Source: DATFVA01 sp963745945 (GTDB lineage Bacteria; Bacteroidota; Ignavibacteria; Ignavibacteriales; Ignavibacteriaceae). From it: 64,000 nucleotides of DNA. Shown piece after piece: positions 55,367 through 64,000 of the stretch; position 1 is the first letter of the stretch; every line of letters begins with the position of its first letter. The translations under genes and the position numbers were made by a program. Under the pieces are notes generated by a model, which worked only from the letters and a program-made list of their open reading frames with translations, was not told where the DNA came from and made no database searches. The stretch spans positions 62,001-126,000 of the forward strand of contig CAVUZG010000004.1 in the NCBI GenBank assembly GCA_963745945.1. Direction: 5' to 3'.

Positions 55367-58300
55367 TTAATGTAGTAATAACATTTTCTTCACTGAAATA
55401 TATTTTCCCGCAGTAATTCTGTACAAATACATTCCACTTGCAACCGTTCTGCCTGAATTATTCAGTCCGTTCCACTGGACAGAATGATATCCGGCGTTCT
55501 GTGATTCATTTACAAGAGTACGGATTTTCTCACCAAGTGAATTATATATTTCCAGAGTTACCATCTGAGATTCCGGCAATTGATAATTTATTTGTGTTGT
55601 CGGATTAAATGGATTAGGATAATTTTGTTCCATATTATATGTTTTCGGAATTTTAGTAACTACCTGATCATTACCAGAGATAGTTGTTGTATCTGTAATA
55701 TAAGCTGTTATCATTAAATTTCCGGATGCAAAATCCTGCCAGCCTGTGCTACCAAGATAGTACTTACCTCTGCCGGAATTCGGGGAATCAGAATCAACAC
55801 CAATTCCGGGATCACCTGGACTATCGGGCAGATAATTTATAATAACCCAAAAGTCACCGCTTTGAATTTCCGGCGGGTCATTTCCCGGTAGTGTTAGAGT
55901 TATTGAATTAACCGCTCCTGCAATACCTGAGGTAACTCTATATGGTCCGGCGATTTTTCTTGCACCAGGTAACCCCGAACTATCCTGTTGAATTGTGAAA
56001 TCAAAAGCGCCACCATTATTTACAACAGTTTTTAATCTAACAACTTTAGCCGGATAATATGTTGGCGTAAACCGAAGAGCAAATTTGTTATTGTCATATG
56101 TAAAGTCAACAACATAGAATGCTTCCCACGACCCATCGTCATAGGTTAATTCTGTCAAAGGAGGATCCTGACAGGCAAAAGTTCCCACAGGTAAACTCAT
56201 CGGACTTATAAGAGTATCGTTTCCTATTACAATTGAAGCTTCCATTTTATATTCGTACCAGAGACCACACTCAACATCACTGTCTAAAATGCTTTGCACA
56301 CCCGGTCCTATTTCTTGGAAAAATTGTCCATTCTTATAAATGGTAATTAGTGGTGGTACAGGAAGCGGATCATTATTAAGTCCCAATGTTGGGTCATTCC
56401 ACGTTACTAATAGTTTACCATTTTGTCTGGTTACCGAAATATTACCAGGTGCCTGCGGAGGAGCCGTAAGTGAAACATTAATTTTCTCATCCCCGAAATA
56501 ATTCGGGTCGAATACACTGTTCATAGTTTGCGGCCACCAGCCATCAAATAATGGATTACCCGCATTTCTTGAAATAAGAAATGCGCCGAGGCCTACCAGT
56601 TTGTCAGGGCCATATACCTGTAGTTGATAACCTTCCATAAATCCCATTGGGATAGCAACTTCTCCCTGTAGATGCCCGGAACCATCGCTAAACGCAACCT
56701 GACCATCTGTTAAAGTATCAACTGTTCCAACAGCTCCGCCTTTAAAGATTGGTCTGAACCTTAGATTGGAACCGGAAGGATGCCAGTATGCCCAGAAATT
56801 TCCTTCCTGGAATAACGGATTCGTTCCCTGTGGTTCAAATGTTTTATTATGGTTATCATCAAAATAAAGTCCGAAGCCTTCATTATCATCCAGAGTTGGA
56901 TTCAGAAAATCCTCACCGGCTACATAAAGCATGTCTGTCTGATCATCAAACTTGAAATACATAAAAACTGAACCCTGTGGAACAGGCGGACTGCCGGAAT
57001 AACCCAACACGTCTGAAACATCTACCTTGAAAGCATCGTCCCATTCGCCGGGTGACAAAACTCCATCTATTACCGGAACAGTACCCTGAGGAGTATCGAA
57101 ACTGAAAGTAAATAACGAATCATTCACCTGACCCAAAGCTTCATTCGAGTAAGAACTTTGACCAATAGAAGTAACAATGTTTACAACATAATAGTAATCT
57201 TTTAAAGGAACGACTGCAGAATCAATAAAGGTAGTTTGTCCTATACCGACACTTGCTAACTTCGTATATGGGCCTCCGGCTACAGGTCCTCTATATATGA
57301 ACACACTATCTGCAAGCAAACCAAACATTTTCGGATGACTATTAATGTTAAAATCCGATTTACTCTCTTTAACTGATTTCACGTTATTTCCTGATGTTAA
57401 ATCAGGAGAATAATTATCCCCTACAGCTTTGGCAGTTTCCATATCCTTCTGTGGATTATTAAACTCCGGAGGTAGAATCCAATTCAGATTAATCTCTCCA
57501 ATTTCATTTGTAGATGCACTTAATACAGGAGGCTGCATAGTAAAAGGATTTAAGGAAAAATCAATTCCTGAAGTATTATTTCCATCAGTTACAACTACGC
57601 CTGTTACATCACCAAATTCGTAACCGGGTTTTTCTGCACTGATAGTATATGTACCTGCGGGAATATTTTGGATAGTATAATTTCCTGATCCGTCAGTAAT
57701 AGCATAGCGAACTGATCCGTCTGCTTTAACTGTCACTCCACTGTCATCTCCGGTATCTGTAAGATCAACATTACCGCTGACCGAACCACCACCAAGATCA
57801 ATTTCATCGTAAGTTACAATACCACCGCTTCCGAAATCACGTGCGTGAACTGCTTTTCCACCAGCAAATACTCTTCTGCCATCAGGAGAAATATCTACTG
57901 AGAAAAATGAACCGGGTGTAACAACGTTGTATGTCAGATCACCGGTTTCAGCATCAAATACCAGAAGATCCGGTCTACTGCTGTTGTAATAATCTCCCCA
58001 TGTAGCTGCAGCCACTACTTTACCATCATCTGATAATGCAATATCATCAACCATATCCCCTAAACCATTATAAACCCAATTGGGAGTACCATCACCATAA
58101 GTATTAAAAAGGATTACTGATCCATCATAAGCGGTAGAAGTAAAAATCAAAGTTCCTGCTGCAATTGTATTTCCATCTGCTGAAATAGCAACTGAAGAAG
58201 CCCAGTTTGTGTAAATACCAGCCGGAACCCTGTATTGCCAGAGAAGATTATATTGACTATTTACACTATCGTAAATCCACGTCTGAACAAAACCGCTGTT

Positions 58301-59152
58301 ATCTGCTGTTGCAACAATAGCACCGTCCCCGCTAATCACAGCAGGCGCTTCGGTGTTACTTACAAAATGATCCCAGATTAATGATCCATCGGAACTGTTA
58401 AGAACATATAAATGAAATCTTCCATCAACAACTATAGTTGAACCCTGTGCCGAAAAATTAGCTCCTGTCCAGTTTGTTATATCAGTTGTCGGTACGTCCA
58501 TTGTCCAGTTAACCGAAGGTGTACCTCCTGACAGATCAACGGAATAAATAACAGAAGTTGTTCCATTACCGATTGACTGTGCAAGAAAAACAGCCTGGTT
58601 TCCGTTGCGGGAAATGGTAGCATATGATGCATAGAGAGTGTCGGGCATTGTATACTGGAATAAAACATCCCCAGTAGGGTTATCAAGAATATCAAATTCA
58701 GTTCCTCTTGAAACTGCAATGAAATTATCTGCTACATCTACCGAAGGGTCATTCGGTACGGTAGAATATTCCCATTGAGGGGTGTTGTTTGTTTGAGTGT
58801 ATCGTGATACCCTCATATTGTTCAATCCCCAACCTACTACCGGGATTGTACCATCTCCATTCAGTTCTGTAAAATTTGCTATTGCAACAGGATCCTGAAA
58901 TGACCAAATTTCGTTACCACCAAGTACATATTTATCTCCTTTTACATTCTTACTTAATATACTTCGATTTTTAAACGATTCATTTATTGATGTGTTTTTT
59001 TCCGGAATAGTTTGAACAGCTGTTTTGTTTCCCTCTTTGAGAATTTTGGTCCCTATAAAATTTTTATTTTGACTATAAGAATTTTCTGCAATCAGAATAA
59101 AAAGAAAAAGTGTGAGTAAAAAAAATAACCCATTATGTAACCAGGACTTCAT
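55367..59152 (-). CDS. Large secreted surface protein with type IX sorting domain
   Basis: 1261 residues, signal peptide at the start (GLFFLLTLFLFILIAENSYS). The first ~450 residues look like a beta-propeller: repeated ISGDGA..., ISADGNTIAAGT, LSDDGKVVAAAT, ISPDGRRVFAGG blades. Then a carboxypeptidase-regulatory-like domain (about 460-540: GGSVSGNVDLTDTGDD...SGNYTIQNIPAGTYTIS), fibronectin-like units, a CBM9-like region beginning IDGVLSPGEWDDAFKVDVSD (about 700-900), a second fibronectin-like unit, and a C-terminal sorting domain (NYPNPFNPTTQINYQLPE, then VKKMLLLH). Probably secreted by the type IX system. Function unknown; an adhesin or surface-bound carbohydrate binder is an inference. Confidence 0.85.
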   Translation of the reverse strand: MKSWLHNGLFFLLTLFLFILIAENSYSQNKNFIGTKILKEGNKTAVQTIPEKNTSINESFKNRSILSKNVKGDKYVLGGNEIWSFQDPVAIANFTELNGDGTIPVVGWGLNNMRVSRYTQTNNTPQWEYSTVPNDPSVDVADNFIAVSRGTEFDILDNPTGDVLFQYTMPDTLYASYATISRNGNQAVFLAQSIGNGTTSVIYSVDLSGGTPSVNWTMDVPTTDITNWTGANFSAQGSTIVVDGRFHLYVLNSSDGSLIWDHFVSNTEAPAVISGDGAIVATADNSGFVQTWIYDSVNSQYNLLWQYRVPAGIYTNWASSVAISADGNTIAAGTLIFTSTAYDGSVILFNTYGDGTPNWVYNGLGDMVDDIALSDDGKVVAAATWGDYYNSSRPDLLVFDAETGDLTYNVVTPGSFFSVDISPDGRRVFAGGKAVHARDFGSGGIVTYDEIDLGGGSVSGNVDLTDTGDDSGVTVKADGSVRYAITDGSGNYTIQNIPAGTYTISAEKPGYEFGDVTGVVVTDGNNTSGIDFSLNPFTMQPPVLSASTNEIGEINLNWILPPEFNNPQKDMETAKAVGDNYSPDLTSGNNVKSVKESKSDFNINSHPKMFGLLADSVFIYRGPVAGGPYTKLASVGIGQTTFIDSAVVPLKDYYYVVNIVTSIGQSSYSNEALGQVNDSLFTFSFDTPQGTVPVIDGVLSPGEWDDAFKVDVSDVLGYSGSPPVPQGSVFMYFKFDDQTDMLYVAGEDFLNPTLDDNEGFGLYFDDNHNKTFEPQGTNPLFQEGNFWAYWHPSGSNLRFRPIFKGGAVGTVDTLTDGQVAFSDGSGHLQGEVAIPMGFMEGYQLQVYGPDKLVGLGAFLISRNAGNPLFDGWWPQTMNSVFDPNYFGDEKINVSLTAPPQAPGNISVTRQNGKLLVTWNDPTLGLNNDPLPVPPLITIYKNGQFFQEIGPGVQSILDSDVECGLWYEYKMEASIVIGNDTLISPMSLPVGTFACQDPPLTELTYDDGSWEAFYVVDFTYDNNKFALRFTPTYYPAKVVRLKTVVNNGGAFDFTIQQDSSGLPGARKIAGPYRVTSGIAGAVNSITLTLPGNDPPEIQSGDFWVIINYLPDSPGDPGIGVDSDSPNSGRGKYYLGSTGWQDFASGNLMITAYITDTTTISGNDQVVTKIPKTYNMEQNYPNPFNPTTQINYQLPESQMVTLEIYNSLGEKIRTLVNESQNAGYHSVQWNGLNNSGRTVASGMYLYRITAGKYISVKKMLLLH

Positions 59153-59748
59153 ATTTACCTCCGCAATTGAAGAGTTATTAATTATTATTTTTGAAATGAA
59201 ATGTTTTTTTTGAATACTCCTTCCGTTACTTAAAGAATATTTGATGCTTTTATCTTCAGGCTAAAATTATAATGTTCCCCGATCAAACACAAAGACAAAT
59301 GATTCCTTTAAAAATTATTTTATTTATTTTTGATAAAAGTTCTGGCATAAAATAAATTAGTATTTATAAACATATACCTCAATTACTAAAAGATTACTAG
59401 CATACTTTATCAATTATTCAATTCCTTCAATTCAATAAATTTAGATGGAAATGTCCTGATTCATTTAATTTCCTATTAATTCCCTCACAGTTTCGTCTAA
59501 TGCTTCAATTGTTAATCTATTAACTCAGAGATAATTTTCGCAGGTGTTTCATATAAAAGATCTTTATACCTAACTATTAATAGCTTCACCAGCTTATTTA
59601 ATATAAATACTAAATAAACTAAAGCAGAACATTGTTGAAATGCAGAGTTAAATATCATAGTTTAATGCAACGAAAATTCAGGCAAACTTAATTTTACTCT
59701 AAAATCTGTTTATTTCAGGTTTAACATTATTTCTTTTAAAGGATAATT
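59153..59748. other. 596-base AT-rich divergent intergenic region
   Basis: No gene of 60 residues or more is convincing. The minus-strand side has a TATAAT-type -10 element at 59266-59271, about 115 bases from the surface-protein start, with a weak -35 (TTTGTG, 16 bases further). The plus side holds the promoter region of the 59749 gene; AAAGGA lies just before its TTG. Confidence 0.5.
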
Positions 59749-60243
59749 TTGAAATCAAATTTTTGGCTATGTGTTTTTATATTTCTTTTATTCAGCGCCA
59801 GTTCTTATCCACAGGCAAAACGACTTTTCGGAATGGGTCCTTTTGACTGGACAATTTCGAAAGATATGGTCAAGCAGATAATGGAGGAAAAATATCACCT
59901 GATCCCCGGATACGAAAAAGATGATGCAATTGGTTACCAGGGTGGAAATTATTCTGACCAGGATTTACATCTCTGGGTCTTTTTTTTTAATGATTCAGGG
60001 TTAAATGAAATTGATCTCGTAGTTAAAAATAATAATCGCCCTGTTGCAGAAATTTTTTACCAGGTAGTTCACACTTTAACAGCAGATTACGGAGATCCTG
60101 ATTTATTTAAACCGAATGACTGGAATGCCGAATGGTTTTATTTTGATCTTCCCGGAAAGCGATTAAATGCAACTATAAAAATTTCTCCTTACTCCAATGA
60201 TGAAATTACAAGTATTAAAATTGCTTTTCTTAAAATTGATTAG
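59749..60243 (+). CDS. Secreted or periplasmic protein of unknown function
   Basis: 164 residues, TTG start with AAAGGA six bases upstream. Signal peptide (WLCVFIFLLFSASSYPQA), then a single domain with FGMGPFDWTISKDMVKQIM and a mixed alpha/beta pattern that ends in SIKIAFLKID. I do not recognise a family. It is followed 84 bases later by the radical SAM gene, same strand. Confidence 0.65.
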   Translation: MKSNFWLCVFIFLLFSASSYPQAKRLFGMGPFDWTISKDMVKQIMEEKYHLIPGYEKDDAIGYQGGNYSDQDLHLWVFFFNDSGLNEIDLVVKNNNRPVAEIFYQVVHTLTADYGDPDLFKPNDWNAEWFYFDLPGKRLNATIKISPYSNDEITSIKIAFLKID

Positions 60244-60327
60244 ACATTTAGAACTTATTGAAAATTTTACTGACTTAATTTAAGTTTCAATTATCTTTAA
60301 TAAATATATTTAAATGGAGGGGAGCTT

Positions 60328-61531
60328 ATGCTCAAGCTGAATCATTTAGATTATTATCGCCTGCCATGGACACTTACAGATAATTCAATCTCGTGGTTGG
60401 AACCCACTGCAAAATGCAATCTCCATTGTGATGGCTGCTATCGTAAAAATGAAAACAGTCACAAATCTTTAAGTCAAATCAAATCAGATCTTGATGTATT
60501 CACATCACTAAGAAAAAGCGATGGGATATCAATTGCCGGTGGTGATCCGCTTATGCATCCGGATATTCTTGAAATTGTAAAAGAAGTAAAAGAAAGAAAT
60601 CTCAAGCCAATTATAAACACTAATGGATTAGCCCTCACTGAAGATCTTCTTGTAAAGCTTAAAGAGGCAGGTGTCTTTGGTTTCACATTTCACATTGATA
60701 GTAAACAGGGACGTCCGGGATGGAAAGATAAAAACGAACTGGAACTGAATGAGTTAAGGTTGCATTATGCTGAGATGCTTTCTAAAGCAGGAAATATTTC
60801 CTGTTCTTTTAACTCTACGGTTTACGAAGATACTTTGAAGTATATTCCGGAAATGGTCAAGTGGGCGGAAAAACATATAGATATTGTCCAGGTCATGGTA
60901 TTCATTTTATACCGTGCAGTTAATAATAACGAAGTTGATTTTTACCTGGGTCCTAAAAAAATAGATATGAATCAGCTCGTTTATAATGAAGAATTAACGG
61001 AAAGAACTGATATTAAAGCAGAAGAAATTGTTGAACTGATTAGAACTGAATACCCGGATTTTGATCCGTGTGCATACCTTAACGGCTCAGAAAAACCGGA
61101 TTCATTTAAATGGTTGTTAACAGGCAGGCTTGGGAAAAAAAATAAAATCTATGGTTATATGGGAAGTAAAGGAATTGAAATTGTCCAGACATTTAATCAC
61201 ATGCTTTACAACAGATATTTAGCTTACGCAGCTCCTAAAGATGCGGCAAAAGGACGGTCAATGCTTCTATTAAGTTTATTTGATAAAAGACTCAAAAAGA
61301 CTGCTTTTGAATATTTAAAAGAATCCCCTGAACATATTCAGGAAGTTGTATTACCAATCAATAATGATAATCCAACCGGTAGATTTTCTACAGGATGGTC
61401 GTCAGAATATGTGTGATGGATGTCCGGATATAACCGTCTGGAATGGCGAACTTGTCTGGTCCTGCAGGATGGAAGAACAAATGAAATTTGGAATGAACGT
61501 AAAAACTTATCCGAAAAATTTTATGAACTAG
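60328..61531 (+). CDS. Radical SAM protein, frame interrupted by one extra base near the end
   Basis: Starts at ATG 60328 behind GGAGGGGAGC. The 4Fe-4S motif is CNLHCDGC (about residues 31-38), then SIAGGDPLMHPDI (GGE-like) and NTNGLALTEDLL. The frame stops at 61416, but the next frame (from about 61388 to 61531) continues QDGRQNMCDGCPD, then TVWNGELVWSCRMEE: a second Cys cluster expected at the C-terminus of this family. One surplus base at about 61375-61388 (T run 61384-61387 is likely) explains the break. Intact length about 400 residues. Substrate unknown; homologues of this type are often called uncharacterised radical SAM proteins. Confidence 0.83.
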
Positions 61532-61775
61532 CAGAAGAATGTTTTTTATTTCTATTTGAAGAGTGACAAAATTACTTTGCTCACAATATGTGTTAGTCGA
61601 AACAAATTAGTATATGATTGTTTATATATTGCTGGGAAATAATTTTTATAGATATAACCGTGAATTTTAAGACGATACCTATTTTACCAACAAGCCGGAT
61701 ACAACAAAAAAAATCATTCAATACCATTTGCTTTATTTAACATAACTCAATAAATAATTAGTATTTTTGCTCCAG
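61532..61775. other. 244-base gap between the radical SAM gene and tadA
   Basis: AT-rich, no reading frame of note. TTGCTT, then a 17-base spacer and TAAATA, lies just before tadA and may be its promoter. No terminator hairpin stands out. Confidence 0.35.
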
Positions 61776-62258
61776 ATGTTTTCAGAAGAAACATACAAAT
61801 ATATGTTTGCTGCTCTGCAGGAAGCAGAGAAGGCATTGGGAGACGATGAGGTTCCTGTTGGAGCCGTTGTTGTTAAAGATAATAAAATTATCGGGCGTGG
61901 CTACAACCAGGTTGAAAAATTAAAAGATGCAACAGCGCATGCAGAAATGATTGCTTTAACTGCCGCATCAGCATATATAGAAAAATGGCGATTAAATAGT
62001 TGTGAAATTTATGTTACTCTGGAACCCTGTATAATGTGCACGGGCGCTCTTCTTTCCTGCAGGATAAAAAGACTATACTTCGGTGCATTCGATCCGAAGT
62101 TTGGGGCATGCGGTTCTCTGTATAACCTTGCAGAAGAAGGGTTATATAATCATAAAATCGATATTGTGTCCGGGGTTTATTCACAGGAAAGTCAGGGACT
62201 AATGACACAGTTTTTTAATAAGTTAAGAACACGTAACAGTAAAGATGAACTTGCTTAA
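61776..62258 (+). CDS. tadA: tRNA adenosine(34) deaminase / nucleoside deaminase
   Basis: 160 residues from ATG 61776 (a TTG at 61767 would add three). Zinc motifs: HAEMIAL (HAE) and EPCIMCTGALL (PCxxC). It deaminates A34 to inosine in tRNA-Arg(ACG), a tRNA that is encoded at 54074. Cytosine deaminase-like homologues exist, but the TadA-type beginning EVPVGAVVV makes TadA most likely. Confidence 0.92.
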   Translation: MFSEETYKYMFAALQEAEKALGDDEVPVGAVVVKDNKIIGRGYNQVEKLKDATAHAEMIALTAASAYIEKWRLNSCEIYVTLEPCIMCTGALLSCRIKRLYFGAFDPKFGACGSLYNLAEEGLYNHKIDIVSGVYSQESQGLMTQFFNKLRTRNSKDELA

Positions 62259-62304
62259 AAAGTTCAATAAAATTAAATTGTAAATAAAAAATGGGAGAAC
62301 TATT

Positions 62305-62982
62305 ATGCGTTTAATCTTATTTGGTGCCCCGGGTGTAGGAAAAGGGACACAGGCGAAAATTTTATCAGCAAAATTAGGTATACCTCATATTTCTACCGGT
62401 GATATTTTAAGACAAGCCGTTCACGATAAAACTCCTTTAGGTATAAAGGCTCAGGAAATTATGAATGCCGGTGAACTCGTTTCTGATGATATAATGATGG
62501 GAATAATTAAAGATACACTTATGCAGCAGCGCTGCAAACATGGTTTTATTCTCGATGGGTTTCCCCGTACAGTAGCCCAGGCAGAATCTCTGGAAGCTTT
62601 ACTTAAAGAGTTAAGGATTGGAAATGTTTATTTGATAAATCTTAACGCAGATAATGAAGAAATAATAAAAAGGCTTACTAACCGGCGCGCCTGTAAGTCG
62701 TGTAATAATATTTTTAATTACGGCGAAGTTAAAGACTTATCTTCCTGTCCGAAATGCGGATCCAAGAATAGTTTTTACCAGAGGAATGATGACAAAGAAG
62801 AAGTAATAAGACGCAGATTAAGTGTTTACGAAGATAATACTAAACCCGTTTTAGCATTTTACGAAAAAGGAAATAAAGTAATCAGTGCAGATGGTATGAG
62901 AAAGGTTGAAGAAGTTACTCAGGAAATATTAAAAAAGCTTGAAGAAAAAGCAGGAAAAAAGATTATTCTTTCTGCTTTATAA
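62305..62982 (+). CDS. adk: Adenylate kinase
   Basis: 225 residues. P-loop GAPGVGKGTQA, STGDILRQAV, DGFPRTVAQAE and a zinc-type LID with Cys positions CKSCNNIF and CPKCGS. It balances ATP, ADP and AMP. GGGAGAA lies before the ATG. The end overlaps the opposite-strand ftsE end by 20 bases. Confidence 0.96.
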   Translation: MRLILFGAPGVGKGTQAKILSAKLGIPHISTGDILRQAVHDKTPLGIKAQEIMNAGELVSDDIMMGIIKDTLMQQRCKHGFILDGFPRTVAQAESLEALLKELRIGNVYLINLNADNEEIIKRLTNRRACKSCNNIFNYGEVKDLSSCPKCGSKNSFYQRNDDKEEVIRRRLSVYEDNTKPVLAFYEKGNKVISADGMRKVEEVTQEILKKLEEKAGKKIILSAL

Positions 62983-63635
62983 CAGCTTTAAAAGCTCTCC
63001 CGTTTTCCAGTTTAACTATCCTGTGGTTGTATTTCTTTACGATTTCATAATTGTGTGTTGCAAATATAACAGCAGTACCACGGGAATTTATCTTTTCAAA
63101 AATTTCAAGAATTTCTGCAGATGTTTCCGGATCAAGGTTTCCTGTAGGTTCATCTGCAAGAATTAAATATTGGTTCATTAATAATTGCCCTGGCTATTGC
63201 AATTCTCTGTTTTTCCCCGCCTGATAATTCATCCGGCATACTATAGCGCCTGTGAATCAATCCCACATCAGATAAAGCATTATTAACCCTTTTCTTAATT
63301 TCCCTTCCATGTATATTTGTTACTTCCAGAACAAAGGAAAGATTTTCATAAATATTTCTGTCTCTTAATAATTTGAAATCCTGAAAAACAACTCCGATTT
63401 TTCTTCTCAGGTATGGCAGCATTTTCGGTCTGATTGTCTTACTGTCATATTTATCAACCTGAACAGTTCCTGCCTGAGGTAAAATATTCATGTAAATCAT
63501 TTGGAGAAGTGTGCTTTTACCGGAGCCGCTCTTCCCTATTAAAAATATAAACTCACCCGAATTAAGTTCAAGATTTAAATCTTCAAAGACTGATTGTGAA
63601 GGATAATTGTAAATAACATTATTAATTGACAACAT
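62963..63635 (-). CDS. ftsE: FtsE-like ABC ATPase, frame interrupted by one extra base
   Basis: N-terminal frame 63635 to about 63163: Walker A GKSGSGKSTLLQMIY, LPYLRRKIGVVFQDFKLL (Q-loop) and LSGGEKQRIAIARAI (signature). The second frame (63165 to 62963) carries Walker B ILADEPTGNLDPETS and the ATHNYE switch. The fault lies at 63165-63167: TTT for TT gives a premature TGA; one T fewer makes NEPILILADEP, a whole protein of about 223 residues. It fits FtsE of the divisome FtsEX complex, although FtsX is not in the window. It is one base overlapped with the methyltransferase upstream. Confidence 0.83.
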
Positions 63636-64000
63636 TAGTTTCTCACCACGAATTGAACTCTTTCACATTCAGAATTTCCATCATTAAAAGTAAATGCGTC
63701 GTAGCACTCTTCAACATACAATCCGGCTTTTTCTATCGACAGAAAATATTCCTCGAAGGAAAATATTTTTTGATTGTGCTCCTCATAAAATATTTCATCA
63801 TCTATCTTTATTTCAAATTTATTTTTATGTAATCTCTTGCCGGGAGAATATTCACTTCTTTGAATATAGTTTATTCCATTATAACTTCCACTTCTCAACG
63901 GCTCATTCAGATGGTTTAAACTATTTGTTTCAAGACTGACATCGAATGTAAAAATTCCATTAGCACACAATAATCTTTTAATTTCTTTAAACATCTGGAA
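63635..64000 (-). CDS. Class I SAM-dependent methyltransferase, C-terminal part
   Basis: Open through the window edge at 64000, so the start is missing. The visible 121 residues begin FQMFKEIKRLLCANGIFTFD, which is the typical post-motif-III helix and strand of these enzymes, then run with no further family signature to FVVRN. The stop overlaps the FtsE-like start in TAATG. The substrate cannot be inferred. Confidence 0.75.
   Translation of the reverse strand, partial: FQMFKEIKRLLCANGIFTFDVSLETNSLNHLNEPLRSGSYNGINYIQRSEYSPGKRLHKNKFEIKIDDEIFYEEHNQKIFSFEEYFLSIEKAGLYVEECYDAFTFNDGNSECERVQFVVRN

Noticed and set aside
2530..63170. Programmed +1 frameshift as in prfB for the five broken genes
   Set aside because: None of the sites has the CTTTGA signal with an upstream Shine-Dalgarno stimulator; in each the zero-frame stop comes two to eleven codons after the inferred shift. 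It was kept only as an alternative in the findings.
1..64000. CRISPR array, prophage or insertion sequence
   Set aside because: No regularly spaced repeats, no phage structural or transposase genes, and no inverted repeats flanking a gene were found. The only mobile-element trace is the tRNA-Arg partial copy.

Overview
The window is a stretch of chromosome from an AT-rich Gram-negative bacterium of the Bacteroidetes/Chlorobi side, most likely an Ignavibacteria-like lineage. The grounds are: a C-terminal type IX secretion sorting domain with the NYPNPFNPTT signature on a 1261-residue protein (55367-59152), a second sorting-type tail on a subtilase, a SusC/Ligand-type TonB receptor, DUF5683 and YIP1 proteins, the Bacteroidetes-type variant of YbeY, and housekeeping genes of that group. 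The taxonomic call is inference from protein character, not from a search. TTG starts are common and some genes have weak Shine-Dalgarno sequences.

Layout. 1-20582 (+): end of a PBP4-type carboxypeptidase, lysS, a family-2 glycosyltransferase and Wzi-like barrel, a run ctpA/DUF3108/gamma-carbonic anhydrase/MBL/ybeY/smg/topA/xer/hpf/hprK, an M23 peptidase, a DUF2795 gene ending in a terminator, holB, thiolase, 3-hydroxyacyl-CoA dehydrogenase and a ClC channel. 20678-30804 (-): small membrane protein, ftsY, pgsA, secreted subtilase, purF, tRNA-Pro, MerR regulator, HAD hydrolase, aroQ and two unknown genes. 30853-31779 (+): exopolyphosphatase. 31770-42643 (-): nadB, argD-like aminotransferase, YIP1, DUF5683, parB, parA, UPF0173 hydrolase, CHAD, glycosyltransferase, cdaA, folP, rpe, PASTA protein. 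42864-46122 (+): POT peptide transporter and an RqcH/NFACT protein. 46112-53865 (-): M20 peptidase, TonB-dependent receptor, the lysine operon dapA-dapB-dapH-lysC, and two 42-residue membrane proteins not previously obvious. 54074 (+): tRNA-Arg with a decayed copy of its 3' half just downstream. 54336-59152 (-): Crp/Fnr regulator and the large sorted surface protein. 59749-62982 (+): unknown secreted protein, radical SAM enzyme, tadA, adk. 62963-64000 (-): ftsE-like ATPase and the end of a methyltransferase.

Working together: 4642-13948 couples envelope proteolysis with translation and DNA topology functions; 49828-53292 is the aspartate-to-diaminopimelate branch (acetyl variant); cdaA points to c-di-AMP signalling; the sorted proteins and the receptor make up the surface and secreted fraction.

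The most striking feature is that five otherwise intact, conserved genes (glycosyltransferase, 3-hydroxyacyl-CoA dehydrogenase, aspartate kinase, radical SAM, FtsE) are each interrupted by a frame change of the same sign: one surplus base, at a short T-rich site. Sequencing or assembly error is the simplest explanation, since two of the genes should be essential, but uniform polarity and context deserve a check. I found no CRISPR array, prophage, insertion sequence or defence island.
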